Notes: generated by a model from the letters alone, not told the origin. DNA of 64,000 bases from Candidatus Scalindua sp. (GCA_030748215.1 JASMMK010000037.1:1-64000), one strand, 5' to 3'. Numbered from the stretch's first letter, positions 18,149 to 27,984 are shown. Numbers and translations are program-made.

Positions 18149-18191
18149 TTAGCCTCATCTTTTTAATATACAAAGTTACCTTATTACATAA

Positions 18192-18683
18192 ATGTCTAAA
18201 TCTGAAGACTTTGCCCAGGAATTAATTGACAGCGGCTACGACTTTTTCACTGGCGTCCCCTGTACTATTATCGGCAATCTGATTACCACTCTTACGGACA
18301 GACCTGACATAACCTATATTCCTGCTGTCAGGGAAGACGCCGCAGTCGGGGTTGCAAGCGGAGCATATATGGCAGGAAAGATACCCGTGGTCTTAATGCA
18401 AAACTCAGGGCTTGGCCAATGTTTAAATACCCTTACCTCACTGAACCTCATTTACAAACTCCCCTGCCTGTTAATAGTCACGTGGCGTGGGTTTGAAGGT
18501 AAGGACGCACCCGAGCATTTGGTAATGGGCAGGACATGCAATAAACTCCTAGATACGATTGGCATTCCACACCATAACTTTAACCATGATAATATTAAGT
18601 CGCTCGTCAATATGTCATATAAACTGGTCACAGAAAACAGAGAACCTATGGTCCTTTTCTTAAAAAAAGGAATAATTGAATGA
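18192..18683 (+). CDS. Phosphonopyruvate/sulfopyruvate decarboxylase, alpha (PYR-domain) subunit
   Basis: 163 residues, equivalent to the N-terminal pyrimidine-binding half of thiamin-diphosphate enzymes. GVPCTIIGNLI, PAVREDAAVGVASGAYMAGK, VLMQNSGLGQCLN and WRGFEGKDAPEHLVMG match ComD and the N-terminal half of phosphonopyruvate decarboxylase (Ppd). Glu at VREDAA is the residue that activates the cofactor. The next gene encodes the matching second half. The phnW remnant that follows argues for phosphonopyruvate as substrate, although Ppd is usually a single chain and ComDE is split. Sulfopyruvate therefore remains possible. Confidence 0.8.
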   Translation: MSKSEDFAQELIDSGYDFFTGVPCTIIGNLITTLTDRPDITYIPAVREDAAVGVASGAYMAGKIPVVLMQNSGLGQCLNTLTSLNLIYKLPCLLIVTWRGFEGKDAPEHLVMGRTCNKLLDTIGIPHHNFNHDNIKSLVNMSYKLVTENREPMVLFLKKGIIE

Positions 18684-19240
18684 ATTATCGAGAGGCAATA
18701 ACAACAATAACAGAATTATTGGACGATCAGCTGGTTGTCTGTGCGAACGGTTTGATAAGCAGGGAAACCTTCACAATAAGAGACAGACTAGAAAACTTTT
18801 ACATGATTGGTTCTATGGGAATGGCCTCATCAATAGGCCTGGGAGTAGCGTTGAACAAGCCATCAAAAAAGGTAATAATTCTGGAAGGTGATGGGAACCT
18901 GCTGATGAATCTCGGGTCCCTACCTATGGCAGGTTCGCTCCAACCCGGAAATCTTTTGCATATAGTACTGGACAATGAAGTTTACGCATCAACAGGAAAT
19001 CAACCAACTATCTCTAACGTAGTTAAACTGGAAGAAATTGCAAAGTCAGCCAGATATACCAATGTAAAAAAAGTGACTACTAATGAGGATCTGAAACGAG
19101 AGGTAGTATATGCTCTGGAAAATGACGGCCTTTCATTCCTTCTGGTAAAAATAGCGGATAAGGAAGAGCAGAGAGAGATCGGCAGGGTTACCCACAACCC
19201 TGAACAAATTAAAGAGAGGTTCATGTCAGCAACAGATTAA
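18680..19240 (+). CDS. Phosphonopyruvate/sulfopyruvate decarboxylase, beta (PP-domain) subunit
   Basis: 186 residues, equivalent to the C-terminal diphosphate-binding half. GSMGMASSIGLGVAL and the cofactor and Mg motif GDGNLLMNLGSL are visible, followed by VLDNEVYASTGNQPT. The start overlaps the stop of the alpha gene by 4 nt (ATGA), so the two are translationally coupled and surely form one enzyme. With a phosphoenolpyruvate mutase it would give phosphonoacetaldehyde, but no mutase gene is in the window. Confidence 0.8.
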   Translation: MNYREAITTITELLDDQLVVCANGLISRETFTIRDRLENFYMIGSMGMASSIGLGVALNKPSKKVIILEGDGNLLMNLGSLPMAGSLQPGNLLHIVLDNEVYASTGNQPTISNVVKLEEIAKSARYTNVKKVTTNEDLKREVVYALENDGLSFLLVKIADKEEQREIGRVTHNPEQIKERFMSATD

Positions 19241-19322
19241 CAGTAGAACGGACACCACCCACCATACTGCAACTTGAGACATATTGACTGAGAACTCATT
19301 AAACTGAGAGGAAATTGTAAAT

Positions 19323-19810
19323 TTGAAAAAAGTGATTCTGCTGAATCCCGGCCCGCTGTGTACTTCAACGCGAATTAGAAATGCACTTATGAAGGGTGAC
19401 TTGTGCCACAGAGAAAGTGAGTTCTCAACAATACTGGGAAACACTCGCAAAAAAATCCTGCAGGCATTTGCACCAAACGGAGACTACACTACTGCTATAA
19501 TTACCGGTTCCGGAACAGCTTCTCTTGAGGCGGACATCTGCTCTTCAGTAAGCGAAGGCAAAAAATATTAATCGTAAATAATGGTGTTTATGGTGAAAGA
19601 ATATCACATATTGCATCCGCGTATAAATTCAACATAGTGGAACTTAAATACGACTGGTGCGAACGACCAGATATAAAGCAAATTGAAGATACCGTCTCGA
19701 AAGACTCTGATATTGAAGTAGTAGCTATGGTACACCATGAGACCACTACCGGATTGATAAATCCAATCCATGAAGTTGGCGCTATTACTAAAAAGTATGA
19801 AAGTAATTGA
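19323..19810 (+). pseudogene. phnW: 2-aminoethylphosphonate-pyruvate transaminase, frameshifted and truncated
   Basis: It starts at TTG 19323 (LLNPGPLCTSTRIRNAL, LCHRESEF, ITGSGTASLEA), which is clear PhnW. The frame stops at 19571. Adding one A to the six-A run at 19560-19565 restores the expected sequence (GKKILIVNNGVYGERISHIA through VVAMVHHETTTGLINPIHEV). The restored frame ends at 19810 after ITKKYESN. About 160 residues remain of the normal 360 or so; the part with the PLP-binding lysine is missing. The end overlaps the first codons of the SagB-like gene, so a deletion has probably joined the two genes. Confidence 0.85.
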
Positions 19811-21421
19811 ATATCACGAAAGGACAAAACACCTTCCTAATCGTCCGACAAACTCTGCAGGTTATCTCGATTGGGCAACAGAGCCTAATCCATTTAGAAG
19901 CTATGAAGGTACAAGCTCTATTCAACTTCCTTTCTCAAATACCGCATCAAATGCAAATTATTTTGATTTATTTGTAAGAAAAAAAAGCAAATTCAAATCA
20001 TTTTCCTTAGCAAATATAGCCCGTCTTCTGGAACTTTCCATGGGACTCTCCGCCTGGAAATCATACTCAGGAACTTCATGGGCACTCAGAATGAACCCCT
20101 CAAGTGGCAATCTCCATCCCACGGAAGCACATCTTGTTCTACCTCCGATTCATGAAAGCAACAGTCCTGGAGGTATTTTCATTACAACCCGCTATCACAT
20201 ATGCTTGAACCAAGGGCAGAATTTAATGAACAGTTCTGGTCAGGGCTAGAGAAGCATTTTGATCAAAAAGGGTTTCTAGTTGGACTTACAAGCATATACT
20301 GGAGAGAATCCTGGAAATATGGAGAACGTGCATTTCGCTACTGTAACCATGACATTGGACATGCGATGGCCTGCTTGAGCTTTTCAGCTAATCTCCTGGG
20401 ATGGAAAACGACCTATCTCAATTCATTATCAACGGAAGAGATCGGAATCATACTGGGATTGCAGAAAACCACGTGGAAAGAGTTTGAAAGAGAGGAACCG
20501 GAACTTCTACTCTTTGTGCATGAAGACAGTGAGGATTTTGACAGAAGAAACATCCCTCCCGACATTATCAATTCCTTTGACTCTCTTCATTTCAATGGTG
20601 AACCAAACCAGTTAAGCAAAGATCATGAGGACTGGTATGTTATTGATGAAGTATCTTCTGAGACCAGCAAGCCCGTGACAAAAGGAGAAATATATTGTTA
20701 CAAGGAGCATGAGTACTTCGAGAAAGAGATACCTGAGATGTCAGGTGAAGGGGCTATCCGCCAGAGAAGAAGCGCCCAGTCCTATGACGGAAATACTGCT
20801 ATCACAAAGAATGAGTTCTTTACTATTTCAGACAAGACCATTCCCAGGAGTCACAGCGCCCCATTTGACTTGGAACCGGGTGATATATCTGTACATCTTC
20901 TCATTTATGTACACAGGATTGTTGGCCTGGATTCAGGACTTTATTTCCTGATTCGCAACGAAGAAGATCTTGCAGATGTTAAGCAAAATTGCCATCCATA
21001 TTTCTTCTGGAAAATGGTTCACGATGCACCCAACATGCTTAACCTCTATCTTTTGCAAAAAGGAGATTTCAGGCAAGAAGCTACATTTGCAAGCTGCCAG
21101 CAGGATATCGCTGGTGATGGAGCCTTTTCTGTTGGAATGATTGCGAAGTTTAAGGAAAACGTTGAAAACAACCCTTTTCTATATCGCCGACTCTTCTGGG
21201 AAACCGGGATGATCGGACAGGTACTTTATCTGGAGGCTGAAGCTCATTCGGTCAGAGGCACAGGAATCGGATGTTTCTTTGATGATGTAGTACATAAGCT
21301 CTTAGGGTTTGATGACAATACGTATCAAAGCCTCTACCATTTCACCATCGGAGGTGCATTAGAAGACACAAGGATTACTACACTACCCCCCTACCATCAC
21401 TTAAAGAACTGCAAATCATAG
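19797..21421 (+). pseudogene. SagB/ThcOx-type nitroreductase-like dehydrogenase, one frameshift
   Basis: Two reading frames together give about 540 residues with two nitroreductase-like domains, the size of stand-alone SagB-type dehydrogenases. The first frame begins MKVIEYHERTKHLPNR and contains WALRMNPSSGNLHPTE, a flavin-site signature. It loses sense near 20177-20180. One inserted base there gives the expected PGGIFHYNPLSHMLE, continuing through CNHDIGHAMACLSFSA and the second domain (RQRRSAQSYDG, GMIGQVLYLEAEA, GIGCFFDDVVHKLLG). The family oxidises azoline heterocycles in peptides or related substrates with FMN, but no cyclodehydratase or precursor gene is nearby. It may be a true pseudogene or a single-base assembly error. 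Confidence 0.8.
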
Positions 21422-21452
21422 CCACGAATAAGCAGCAGTGACAAGATGAGAT

Positions 21453-22355
21453 TCACTTCTCTACGTCTTCTGATACCGTGTTCTCCGCATTTACTATCCT
21501 ACAATTCTCATCTATCTCTTCTCTATTCAACATACCAATTATATATGAATCCACAAAAGAGAGCGAATTGACATATTTTACTGCTTTTTCAGCATCATCT
21601 CTCAACATTCCCTCTGCCAACACCTTCATCCCTACAATTCCTTTGGATTGAGAGTGAATCTTTTGTAGCGTTGCCTCTACCTCATTACGCTCATCCTCAG
21701 CGATTGGCTCATGACTAGCTTTAGGTCGAATAAGTAATTTAACTCTTTCCGGAAGAAGTTTATAACATTTCTTCAGCCAGTAAACCGAAGCCATTTGATC
21801 ATACATGCCGAGACATTCAGTATCCATATGCAAACCGGCATAATTTACCCTTCCCCACACCAAGTCCAATTCCGGCATTTCCAGAACCGAGTTTAATACT
21901 CCCAAACCATGTGAGGACAATCCTACTGCACGAACCTTGCCCTCTTTTTTAAGCTTCACCATTGCATTTAAGGCGCCTGATCTCATTTGCAATTCTGCAT
22001 TAGTCCTCACGCCATGCAGCAGACACACATCAACATAATCAACGTTTAAGTCCTTCAGAGTAGTATTAAAATCCCTTATTGTTTCCTTCTCATGTGCTGC
22101 AGAAAATTTTGTCGTCAACACAACATCTTCACGTTTGACCTGCTTTAACGCCTCCTTAATGTGTGAATAGGTGTTGTACTGAAATGCGGTATCCCAATGG
22201 TTGATACCACGGTCCAGAGCATAAAGCAGAAGCCCTGACAACTCATTAGTATCCATCAATGCCTGTGCACAGTGCCCAGACGGAAGCCCTGTCCCTGTCC
22301 CTATACCCAAACGTGAAACCTTAATACCAGTTTTTCCAAGTTCAACTTTTTTCAT
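21453..22355 (-). CDS. Aldo/keto reductase family oxidoreductase
   Basis: The ATG at 22355 starts MKKVELGKTGIKVSRLGIGTG, the usual family start; an in-frame ATG at 22391 adds 12 poorly supported residues. Length from 22355 is 300 residues. The tetrad is visible as Asp in NHWDTAFQY, Tyr in the same block, Lys in LTTKFSA and His in CLLHGV. AVGLSSHG follows. The C-terminal part (GIVGMKVLAEGMLRDDAEK, YIIGMLNREEIDEN) resembles the subgroup of predicted oxidoreductases that sometimes carry a ferredoxin tail, which is absent here. The substrate is unknown. Confidence 0.85.
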   Translation of the reverse strand: MKKVELGKTGIKVSRLGIGTGTGLPSGHCAQALMDTNELSGLLLYALDRGINHWDTAFQYNTYSHIKEALKQVKREDVVLTTKFSAAHEKETIRDFNTTLKDLNVDYVDVCLLHGVRTNAELQMRSGALNAMVKLKKEGKVRAVGLSSHGLGVLNSVLEMPELDLVWGRVNYAGLHMDTECLGMYDQMASVYWLKKCYKLLPERVKLLIRPKASHEPIAEDERNEVEATLQKIHSQSKGIVGMKVLAEGMLRDDAEKAVKYVNSLSFVDSYIIGMLNREEIDENCRIVNAENTVSEDVEK

Positions 22356-22570
22356 ATCCTTAAAATAACATAATTTAGTTCGAAAGTACAATCAAGTGTA
22401 AAAAACAGAATTTCATATCCCTGCCAACTTCAGCCTCTACCAGATACAGTGTATTGATACTGTCCTTGTATTAAAGCTTCATTTGTAAATCCATCCACAT
22501 TTCTTTATAATTGACGTTTGTTGCTTCAAGCTAACAGTATTGTGTCCAGAGATTAAATCAGGAGTGTCAA

Positions 22571-23008
22571 ATGCAAACAGTACATAGCAAACAAAAAGTA
22601 TTATTTGTGTGCACAGGAAATTCATGCCGTAGCCAGATGGCAGAAGGCATGTTAAGACATTATGGAAAAGATAAGTTCGAAGTCTTCAGTGCCGGATTAG
22701 AACCTTCTTACGTCCATCCTCTTGCGATCAAGACTATGGCAGAATCAGGAATTGATATTACAAATCAACATTCGAAAACCGTGAACGAGTTCCTGGGAGA
22801 AGATTTTTCATACGTAATCACTGTCTGTGATAGCGTAAAAGAGCTTTGTCCTGTCTTTCCAGGGAAATATAAAGCCATTCACTGGAGTATTGAGGATCCT
22901 GCTTCAGCTGAAGGCACTGAAACCGAAAGAATGAAGGATTTAAGAAGAGTCCGCCAGAACATACTAGAAAGGATAAACCATTTCATTTCAGACTCGAGTG
23001 AGGAGTAA
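22571..23008 (+). CDS. arsC: Arsenate reductase, thioredoxin-coupled type
   Basis: 145 residues of the low-molecular-weight phosphatase fold. The phosphate loop CTGNSCRS has Cys14, Cys19 and Arg20. The further cysteines Cys86 and Cys93 (VCDSVKELCP) match the spacing of the Cys82/Cys89 relay of the staphylococcal enzyme, which marks it as an arsenate reductase and not a tyrosine phosphatase. HWSIEDPAS carries the catalytic Asp. No ars operon partner lies next to it. Confidence 0.9.
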   Translation: MQTVHSKQKVLFVCTGNSCRSQMAEGMLRHYGKDKFEVFSAGLEPSYVHPLAIKTMAESGIDITNQHSKTVNEFLGEDFSYVITVCDSVKELCPVFPGKYKAIHWSIEDPASAEGTETERMKDLRRVRQNILERINHFISDSSEE

Positions 23009-23064
23009 GTACCATTCAACAATTTATTACTAACATGAAAAAAAAGAAGTTGTTCTCGTAAATA

Positions 23065-23466
23065 TCAAAAACCTAACTTCTCAAGTTCCGGATAGAATCT
23101 CCCTTCTTCAAATGCTATCCTGTCTGCAAGTGCACTCTTTATACCACCAAAATCGTTTGCGAAATCATCACTGTCTACCGCCCCTAATGATGAATACTTA
23201 TCAAAAAACGGTAATAATGCTATCTGGGCAATGTCACCGAGTTCAGCCATAAACCTTTGTGCTGACGGTTTAAAAGTCCCTTCTGCACCCGGTTTATCCA
23301 TTGCTTCCAGTATAATATTGTTTTCTTCGCCAACATGAGCTAACAAAACTTCTTTTAAGCTGTTTAGCGCATAAACTCTTTGTTGTTGTCCCGTGGAATC
23401 AATCTGTTCTAATAAACCAACTACTGTCTGATGAGTAGCTTTAAATGCGTCAACAGTTGCCCCCAT
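23065..23466 (-). CDS. Hemerythrin HHE-like four-helix protein
   Basis: 133 residues. The N-terminal half has HHE-style ligands His12 (KATHQTVVGLLEQID), His44 and Glu48 (LLAHVGEENNIILEAM). The C-terminal repeat keeps EEGRFYPELEK but has Arg where the expected His would precede it (DRIAFEE), and the other His of that half is not evident. It may bind one metal or none, and it may be only a structural relative. A GGAGGA-rich ribosome site precedes the ATG. It is divergent from nadB. Confidence 0.65.
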   Translation of the reverse strand: MGATVDAFKATHQTVVGLLEQIDSTGQQQRVYALNSLKEVLLAHVGEENNIILEAMDKPGAEGTFKPSAQRFMAELGDIAQIALLPFFDKYSSLGAVDSDDFANDFGGIKSALADRIAFEEGRFYPELEKLGF

Positions 23467-23570
23467 GTAACAATCCTCCTTTTATGTAACAATAATTTAC
23501 ATATTTATATGCAGGCATCAAAATAATGAATAAAACAGAGAATACGTGTTCAAGCTTAATATTTATCTTT

Positions 23571-23599
23571 TTGACAATGTTTTAGTACAAATATACAAT
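23571..23599 (+). promoter_or_regulatory. nadB promoter
   Basis: TTGACA (23571-23576), a 17-nt spacer, then TACAAT (23594-23599). The nadB ATG is at 23643. Confidence 0.6.
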
Positions 23600-23642
23600 T
23601 CACTTACATAACAGCAAATCAATCTAACAATATTTATAGTCA

Positions 23643-25274
23643 ATGACAACAAAAAATATTTTCAAGAGATACCTAGTATCCTTCAACAGCAAAACACTTC
23701 AACACATTTTCACAGACACCCTTGTAATAGGTAGCGGTGTAGCTGGCTTAAGCTCCGCCATTCATGCTGCAAAAGGAGGATCGGTCTTAATAGTAACAAA
23801 GTCGAGGATAAATGAGAATTGCACCGAGTACGCTCAAGGAGGTATTGCTGCAAAATTAAACCCGGCGGACAGCTTTGATCAGCACATAAAAGACACCCTG
23901 AAAACCGGACACGGTATCTGTGATAATAAAATAGTTAGTGGAGTAGTCAGGGAGGGCCCAAAACGTGTGAAAGAATTAATAGGCTGGGGTGCCAAATTCG
24001 ATAAGGAGAATGGGAAACTGGCCTTCACAAAAGAGGGTGCACACAGCTATCCAAGAATATTACGGGCCAGAGGCGATTCCACAGGCAAAGAGATTGAAGA
24101 GACGTTGATCAATAAAGTTAAAGAAGATCCTAATATCAGAATCTTTGAGCATGCATTTGCCCTTGATTTACTGGTAAGTAAGAATACTTGTAATGGAATA
24201 ATAGCCTGGCGCAAACGGGGAGGAAGCACATTAATATGGGCCAAACAAACTATTTTAGCATCAGGTGGATGTGGACAGGTATATAGAGAAACAACAAACC
24301 CTGAAATATCAACTGGAGACGGACTGGCAATGGCTTATCGCGCCGGTATAAAACTTCAGGATCTCGAATTCGTACAATTTCACCCAACTACATTATACGT
24401 CGCTGGTGCCGAAAGAGTTTTAATTTCTGAAACGGTACGTGGTGAAGGAGGAGTATTAAGGAACAAATTCGGGGAAAGGTTTATGCCAAATTATCATTCC
24501 AGTGCCGAACTGGCACCAAGAGATGTCGTAAGCAGGAGCGTTATACAGGAAATACGTAAGACTAATTTTACTCATGTATATCTGGATGTAAGACATATTC
24601 CAAAGGACAAACTCAGCACACGATTTCCAAAAATTAAGAAACTATGCAAGTCTTTTGGAATTGATATAACCCAGGATTTAATCCCGGTACACCCAAGTGC
24701 TCACTATATGATCGGAGGTATCAAAGTGGATCAAAACGGAAGAACGAGCATGGAAAACCTTTATGCATGCGGAGAAGTATCCTGTACAGGTCTACATGGA
24801 GCAAACCGTTTAGGCAGTAACTCACTATTAGAAGGCCTGGTTTTTGGTTACAGAGTCGGTTACATTGCAGGTAAGGAATCAGCAAAAAAGAAAGTCGAAT
24901 TATTATCCCCACGTTTCTTCAAAGGACCTCCTAAGAATAACTTGTACAGTGAACTGGATTTAGAGGACGTAAGAAACTCTCTTAAAAGTATTATGTGGAG
25001 AAATGTTGGTATTGAAAGAGATGGCAAGTACCTTAAAGACACAATTAACAGCATAAAACACTGGTCAAAGTATATAATAAGTAATGATTTTTCATCACCA
25101 CTTGGTTGGGAAGTACAAAACATGCTTACAGTATCATTCTTAATTGCAAGCTCGGCTTTCAAGAGGAGTGAATCGAGAGGGGTACACTATCGGTTAGACT
25201 ATCTTAAAACAGATGACAAACAGTGGAAAAAACATATAACGGTTAATAATAACAAAAAAGACAGTGATCAATAA
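23643..25274 (+). CDS. nadB: L-aspartate oxidase
   Basis: 543 residues, full length. The FAD-binding dinucleotide motif GSGVAGL is at about residues 31-37. Further signatures are CTEYAQGGIAAKL, the active-site region QFHPTTLYV, SETVRGEGGVLRN, and LHGANRLGSNSLLEGLVFG near the end. The enzyme oxidises aspartate to iminoaspartate, the first step of de novo NAD synthesis; fumarate can serve as acceptor without oxygen. NadA and NadC are not in the window. An in-frame upstream promoter supports independent expression. Confidence 0.95.
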   Translation: MTTKNIFKRYLVSFNSKTLQHIFTDTLVIGSGVAGLSSAIHAAKGGSVLIVTKSRINENCTEYAQGGIAAKLNPADSFDQHIKDTLKTGHGICDNKIVSGVVREGPKRVKELIGWGAKFDKENGKLAFTKEGAHSYPRILRARGDSTGKEIEETLINKVKEDPNIRIFEHAFALDLLVSKNTCNGIIAWRKRGGSTLIWAKQTILASGGCGQVYRETTNPEISTGDGLAMAYRAGIKLQDLEFVQFHPTTLYVAGAERVLISETVRGEGGVLRNKFGERFMPNYHSSAELAPRDVVSRSVIQEIRKTNFTHVYLDVRHIPKDKLSTRFPKIKKLCKSFGIDITQDLIPVHPSAHYMIGGIKVDQNGRTSMENLYACGEVSCTGLHGANRLGSNSLLEGLVFGYRVGYIAGKESAKKKVELLSPRFFKGPPKNNLYSELDLEDVRNSLKSIMWRNVGIERDGKYLKDTINSIKHWSKYIISNDFSSPLGWEVQNMLTVSFLIASSAFKRSESRGVHYRLDYLKTDDKQWKKHITVNNNKKDSDQ

Positions 25275-25298
25275 TGTCTCAATTACAGACAATAAACA

Positions 25299-26540
25299 TT
25301 AGCGAACCTTACCCAGAATAATACTTACATTGTGGCCGCCAAAACCAAAAGAATTTGACATCACATTCTCTACATTTCTTTCCCTAGCTTCATTAGGTAC
25401 AAAGTCTATTCCATCACAGTCCGGATCCGGATTATCATAATTTATCGTAGGAGGTATCACGTTCTTATCCAATACCAATGAGCATATTAACGCCTCAACT
25501 CCACCTGAAGCCCCCAACTGATGCCCCAACATGGATTTTGTTGAGCTAACCGAGATGTTCTTTACATGATCACCAAAAATCTTCTTAACAGCATTAATTT
25601 CAACCATATCCCCCAAGTGAGTGGATGTCGCATGTGCATTAACATAAGATATTTGTTCAGCATTCAATTTAGCATCTTTTAATGCATTTCTCATGGCGAT
25701 ACATGCACCATTTCCCTCAGGGTGCGGAGCTGTAATGTGATGTGCATCATCACTCATTGCAAAGCCAAGCATTTCAGCATAAATAGTCGCACCTCTTTTC
25801 TTTGCACTTTCCATTTCTTCTAGAATTACCATGCCAGAACCCTCAGAAATGATAAATCCATTCCTATCTCTATCAAAAGGTCTGCTGGCTTTCTGAGGTT
25901 CCTCATTTCTTGTAGACAACGCCTTCATATTATTAAATGCGCTCACACAGAGTGGTGTAATAGTTGCTTCAGTACCTCCTGCAAACATTACAGAAGCTTC
26001 TCCTCTCTGAACAATTCTGAAAGCTTCAACAATGGCATGCGCACCAGACGCACAGGCAGTAATAACAGAAAAATTTGCAGCTTGAAGACCAAATTTAATA
26101 GCTATGTAGCCCGGCGCGGCATTAGCCATTAATTTAGTAATCATAAACGGGGAAACTCTTGATGGACCTCTTTCGAGCAGAACCTTATGCTGTGCTTCAA
26201 TCTCAATAATACCACCAATACCGGTACCGATAATTGCACCGACCTTCTCCCGGTTCATTTTGTCAAGATCGACTCCTGAATCTTCAAGGGCAAGGCTAGC
26301 TGATGCTACTGCAAATTGGGTAAACCTGTCTAATCTTCTTTCTTCCTTTTTATCAAACCATTTAGTCGGGTCAAAATCTGTTGCTTCCCCGGCAATAAGT
26401 ACATCATGACCTGTTGTGTCAAAAGCTGTTATATTAGCAATTCCGCTCTTTCCATTACATAAGGATTCCCACAATTGATCTTTCTCGTTACCTACCGGGG
26501 TTATCGCCCCGAGACCTGTAATCGCTACTCGAAGTCCCAT
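25299..26540 (-). CDS. fabF: Beta-ketoacyl-ACP synthase II
   Basis: 413 residues, normal for FabF. The Cys-His-His triad is visible: Cys in SVITACASGAHA, His in NAHATSTHLGD, and His in LGHQLGASGG. It elongates acyl-ACP with malonyl-ACP. It begins 5 bp after acpP and is the last gene of the rpmF-plsX-fabH-acpP-fabF operon. Confidence 0.96.
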   Translation of the reverse strand: MGLRVAITGLGAITPVGNEKDQLWESLCNGKSGIANITAFDTTGHDVLIAGEATDFDPTKWFDKKEERRLDRFTQFAVASASLALEDSGVDLDKMNREKVGAIIGTGIGGIIEIEAQHKVLLERGPSRVSPFMITKLMANAAPGYIAIKFGLQAANFSVITACASGAHAIVEAFRIVQRGEASVMFAGGTEATITPLCVSAFNNMKALSTRNEEPQKASRPFDRDRNGFIISEGSGMVILEEMESAKKRGATIYAEMLGFAMSDDAHHITAPHPEGNGACIAMRNALKDAKLNAEQISYVNAHATSTHLGDMVEINAVKKIFGDHVKNISVSSTKSMLGHQLGASGGVEALICSLVLDKNVIPPTINYDNPDPDCDGIDFVPNEARERNVENVMSNSFGFGGHNVSIILGKVR

Positions 26541-26545
26541 CGCCT

Positions 26546-26788
26546 TTATTTGTGCTCCTTAATATAATTTATTGCATCCCCGACAGTTTGCATCTTTTCA
26601 GCATCTTCATCAGGAATACTCATATCAAATGCATCTTCCAGCTCCATTACCAGCTCCACAGTATCAAGTGAATCCGCTCCCAAATCGTTTATGAAAGATG
26701 TTTCCGGTGTAACCTGATCCTTATTCGCACCCATCTGCTTAGCAATTATTTCTTTCACCTTTTCTTCAACTGATTCTTCAGTAGACAA
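26546..26788 (-). CDS. acpP: Acyl carrier protein
   Basis: 80 residues, strongly acidic. Ser40 in [13 protein letters not shown] is the phosphopantetheine attachment site. Carries growing acyl chains. It lies 172 bp downstream of fabH, where many bacteria have fabD and fabG, and neither is present. A GGAGGAAA ribosome site precedes the ATG. Confidence 0.97.
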   Translation of the reverse strand: MSTEESVEEKVKEIIAKQMGANKDQVTPETSFINDLGADSLDTVELVMELEDAFDMSIPDEDAEKMQTVGDAINYIKEHK

Positions 26789-26960
26789 GACATTTCCTCC
26801 TTAGGACAAAATTCCCAGATTTTTCAATATTTTACTATCACTAATACTTCTCATATTTCTGTAAGATCTATTTCTCATAGGTAATCATGCAAATAACTTT
26901 CTCTAATCTGTTCTATAAAACACTTATGATTATCCAAAAACTACATTAATGTTCTTCATT

Positions 26961-27950
26961 TTACCACTTAATAACAGACGAACCCCATGTTAAACCTCCC
27001 CCAAACGCTACTAAGATTGCTGTATCTCCGGGTTTTAACATTTGCCCTTTATCTATCTCATCAACGGCTATAGGAATAGAGGCAGAAGATGTATTACCAT
27101 ATTTGCTAATATTAATGTATGCCTTTTCTCTTGGTAGCCCCAGTTTTTCCATCGCCGCCTCAATTATTCTAATATTACTTTGATGCGGAATAACCATATC
27201 AATATCGTCTATCTGCATATCATTTGCAGCTGCTGCCTTAGTGATCACATCTACCATGTTAACAATGGCTTGCTTAAAAACCTCTTTACCTCTTAATTTA
27301 AGGTAATGTGAACGCGAATCGACTGTCTCATGTGATGCAGGTAATTTAGAACCACCTGCAGGCAGTGTCAATAACTCTGCCTGGCTACCATCCGAGCCCA
27401 AATGGGTCGTAACTATCTCACGCCCACCATTACCCTGTTGAACTACTACAGCGCCGGCTCCGTCACCAAAGAGAATACATGTTGACCTGTCTGTATAGTC
27501 AGTTATTTTAGACATGCATTCTGCTCCCACAACCAATACAGTTTTCATGGATCCGGACGCAACAAAACTTTTGGCTACAGACAATGCATAAACAAAACCT
27601 GAGCAAGCAGCCAACAGATCAAAAGCACCTGCATTCCGCGCACCTATCTTCTCCTGTATATAACAAGAAGTAGAAGGAAATAAACAATCGGGCGTGATAG
27701 TGGAAGTTATTATTAGATCTACTTCAATAGGTGAGACATTTGCATCATCCAGCGCACGCATAGACGCTTCAACCGCCAGATCAGAAGCAGCAACTCCATT
27801 TTCGACAACACGTCTTTCCCTTATTCCCGTGCGCTTGGTGATCCACTCATCTGTTGTATCCAGCATCCCTGACAGATCATCGTTGGTGAGTACTTTTTCG
27901 GGTAAAAAAGACCCTACCCCTGTAATTGACGCCTTATATCCTTTTTCCAT
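26961..27950 (-). CDS. fabH: Beta-ketoacyl-ACP synthase III
   Basis: 329 residues. The triad is visible as Cys in LLAACSGFVYAL, His in IPHQSNIRI and Asn in YGNTSSASI. It condenses acetyl-CoA (or a branched starter) with malonyl-ACP to begin fatty-acid synthesis. It follows plsX by 34 bp. Confidence 0.96.
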   Translation of the reverse strand: MEKGYKASITGVGSFLPEKVLTNDDLSGMLDTTDEWITKRTGIRERRVVENGVAASDLAVEASMRALDDANVSPIEVDLIITSTITPDCLFPSTSCYIQEKIGARNAGAFDLLAACSGFVYALSVAKSFVASGSMKTVLVVGAECMSKITDYTDRSTCILFGDGAGAVVVQQGNGGREIVTTHLGSDGSQAELLTLPAGGSKLPASHETVDSRSHYLKLRGKEVFKQAIVNMVDVITKAAAANDMQIDDIDMVIPHQSNIRIIEAAMEKLGLPREKAYINISKYGNTSSASIPIAVDEIDKGQMLKPGDTAILVAFGGGLTWGSSVIKW

Positions 27951-27984
27951 TAATTATCCTAATTAAATTAGGAAATTTGGCTTA

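Larger units (their letters stand above)
17883..18191. other. Divergent intergenic region between pncB and the decarboxylase genes
   Basis: No ORF. It contains a 16-bp copy (17914-17929) of a sequence also found at 5075-5090, the inverted repeat at 17954-17974, and the plus-strand promoter at 18120-18148. Confidence 0.6.
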
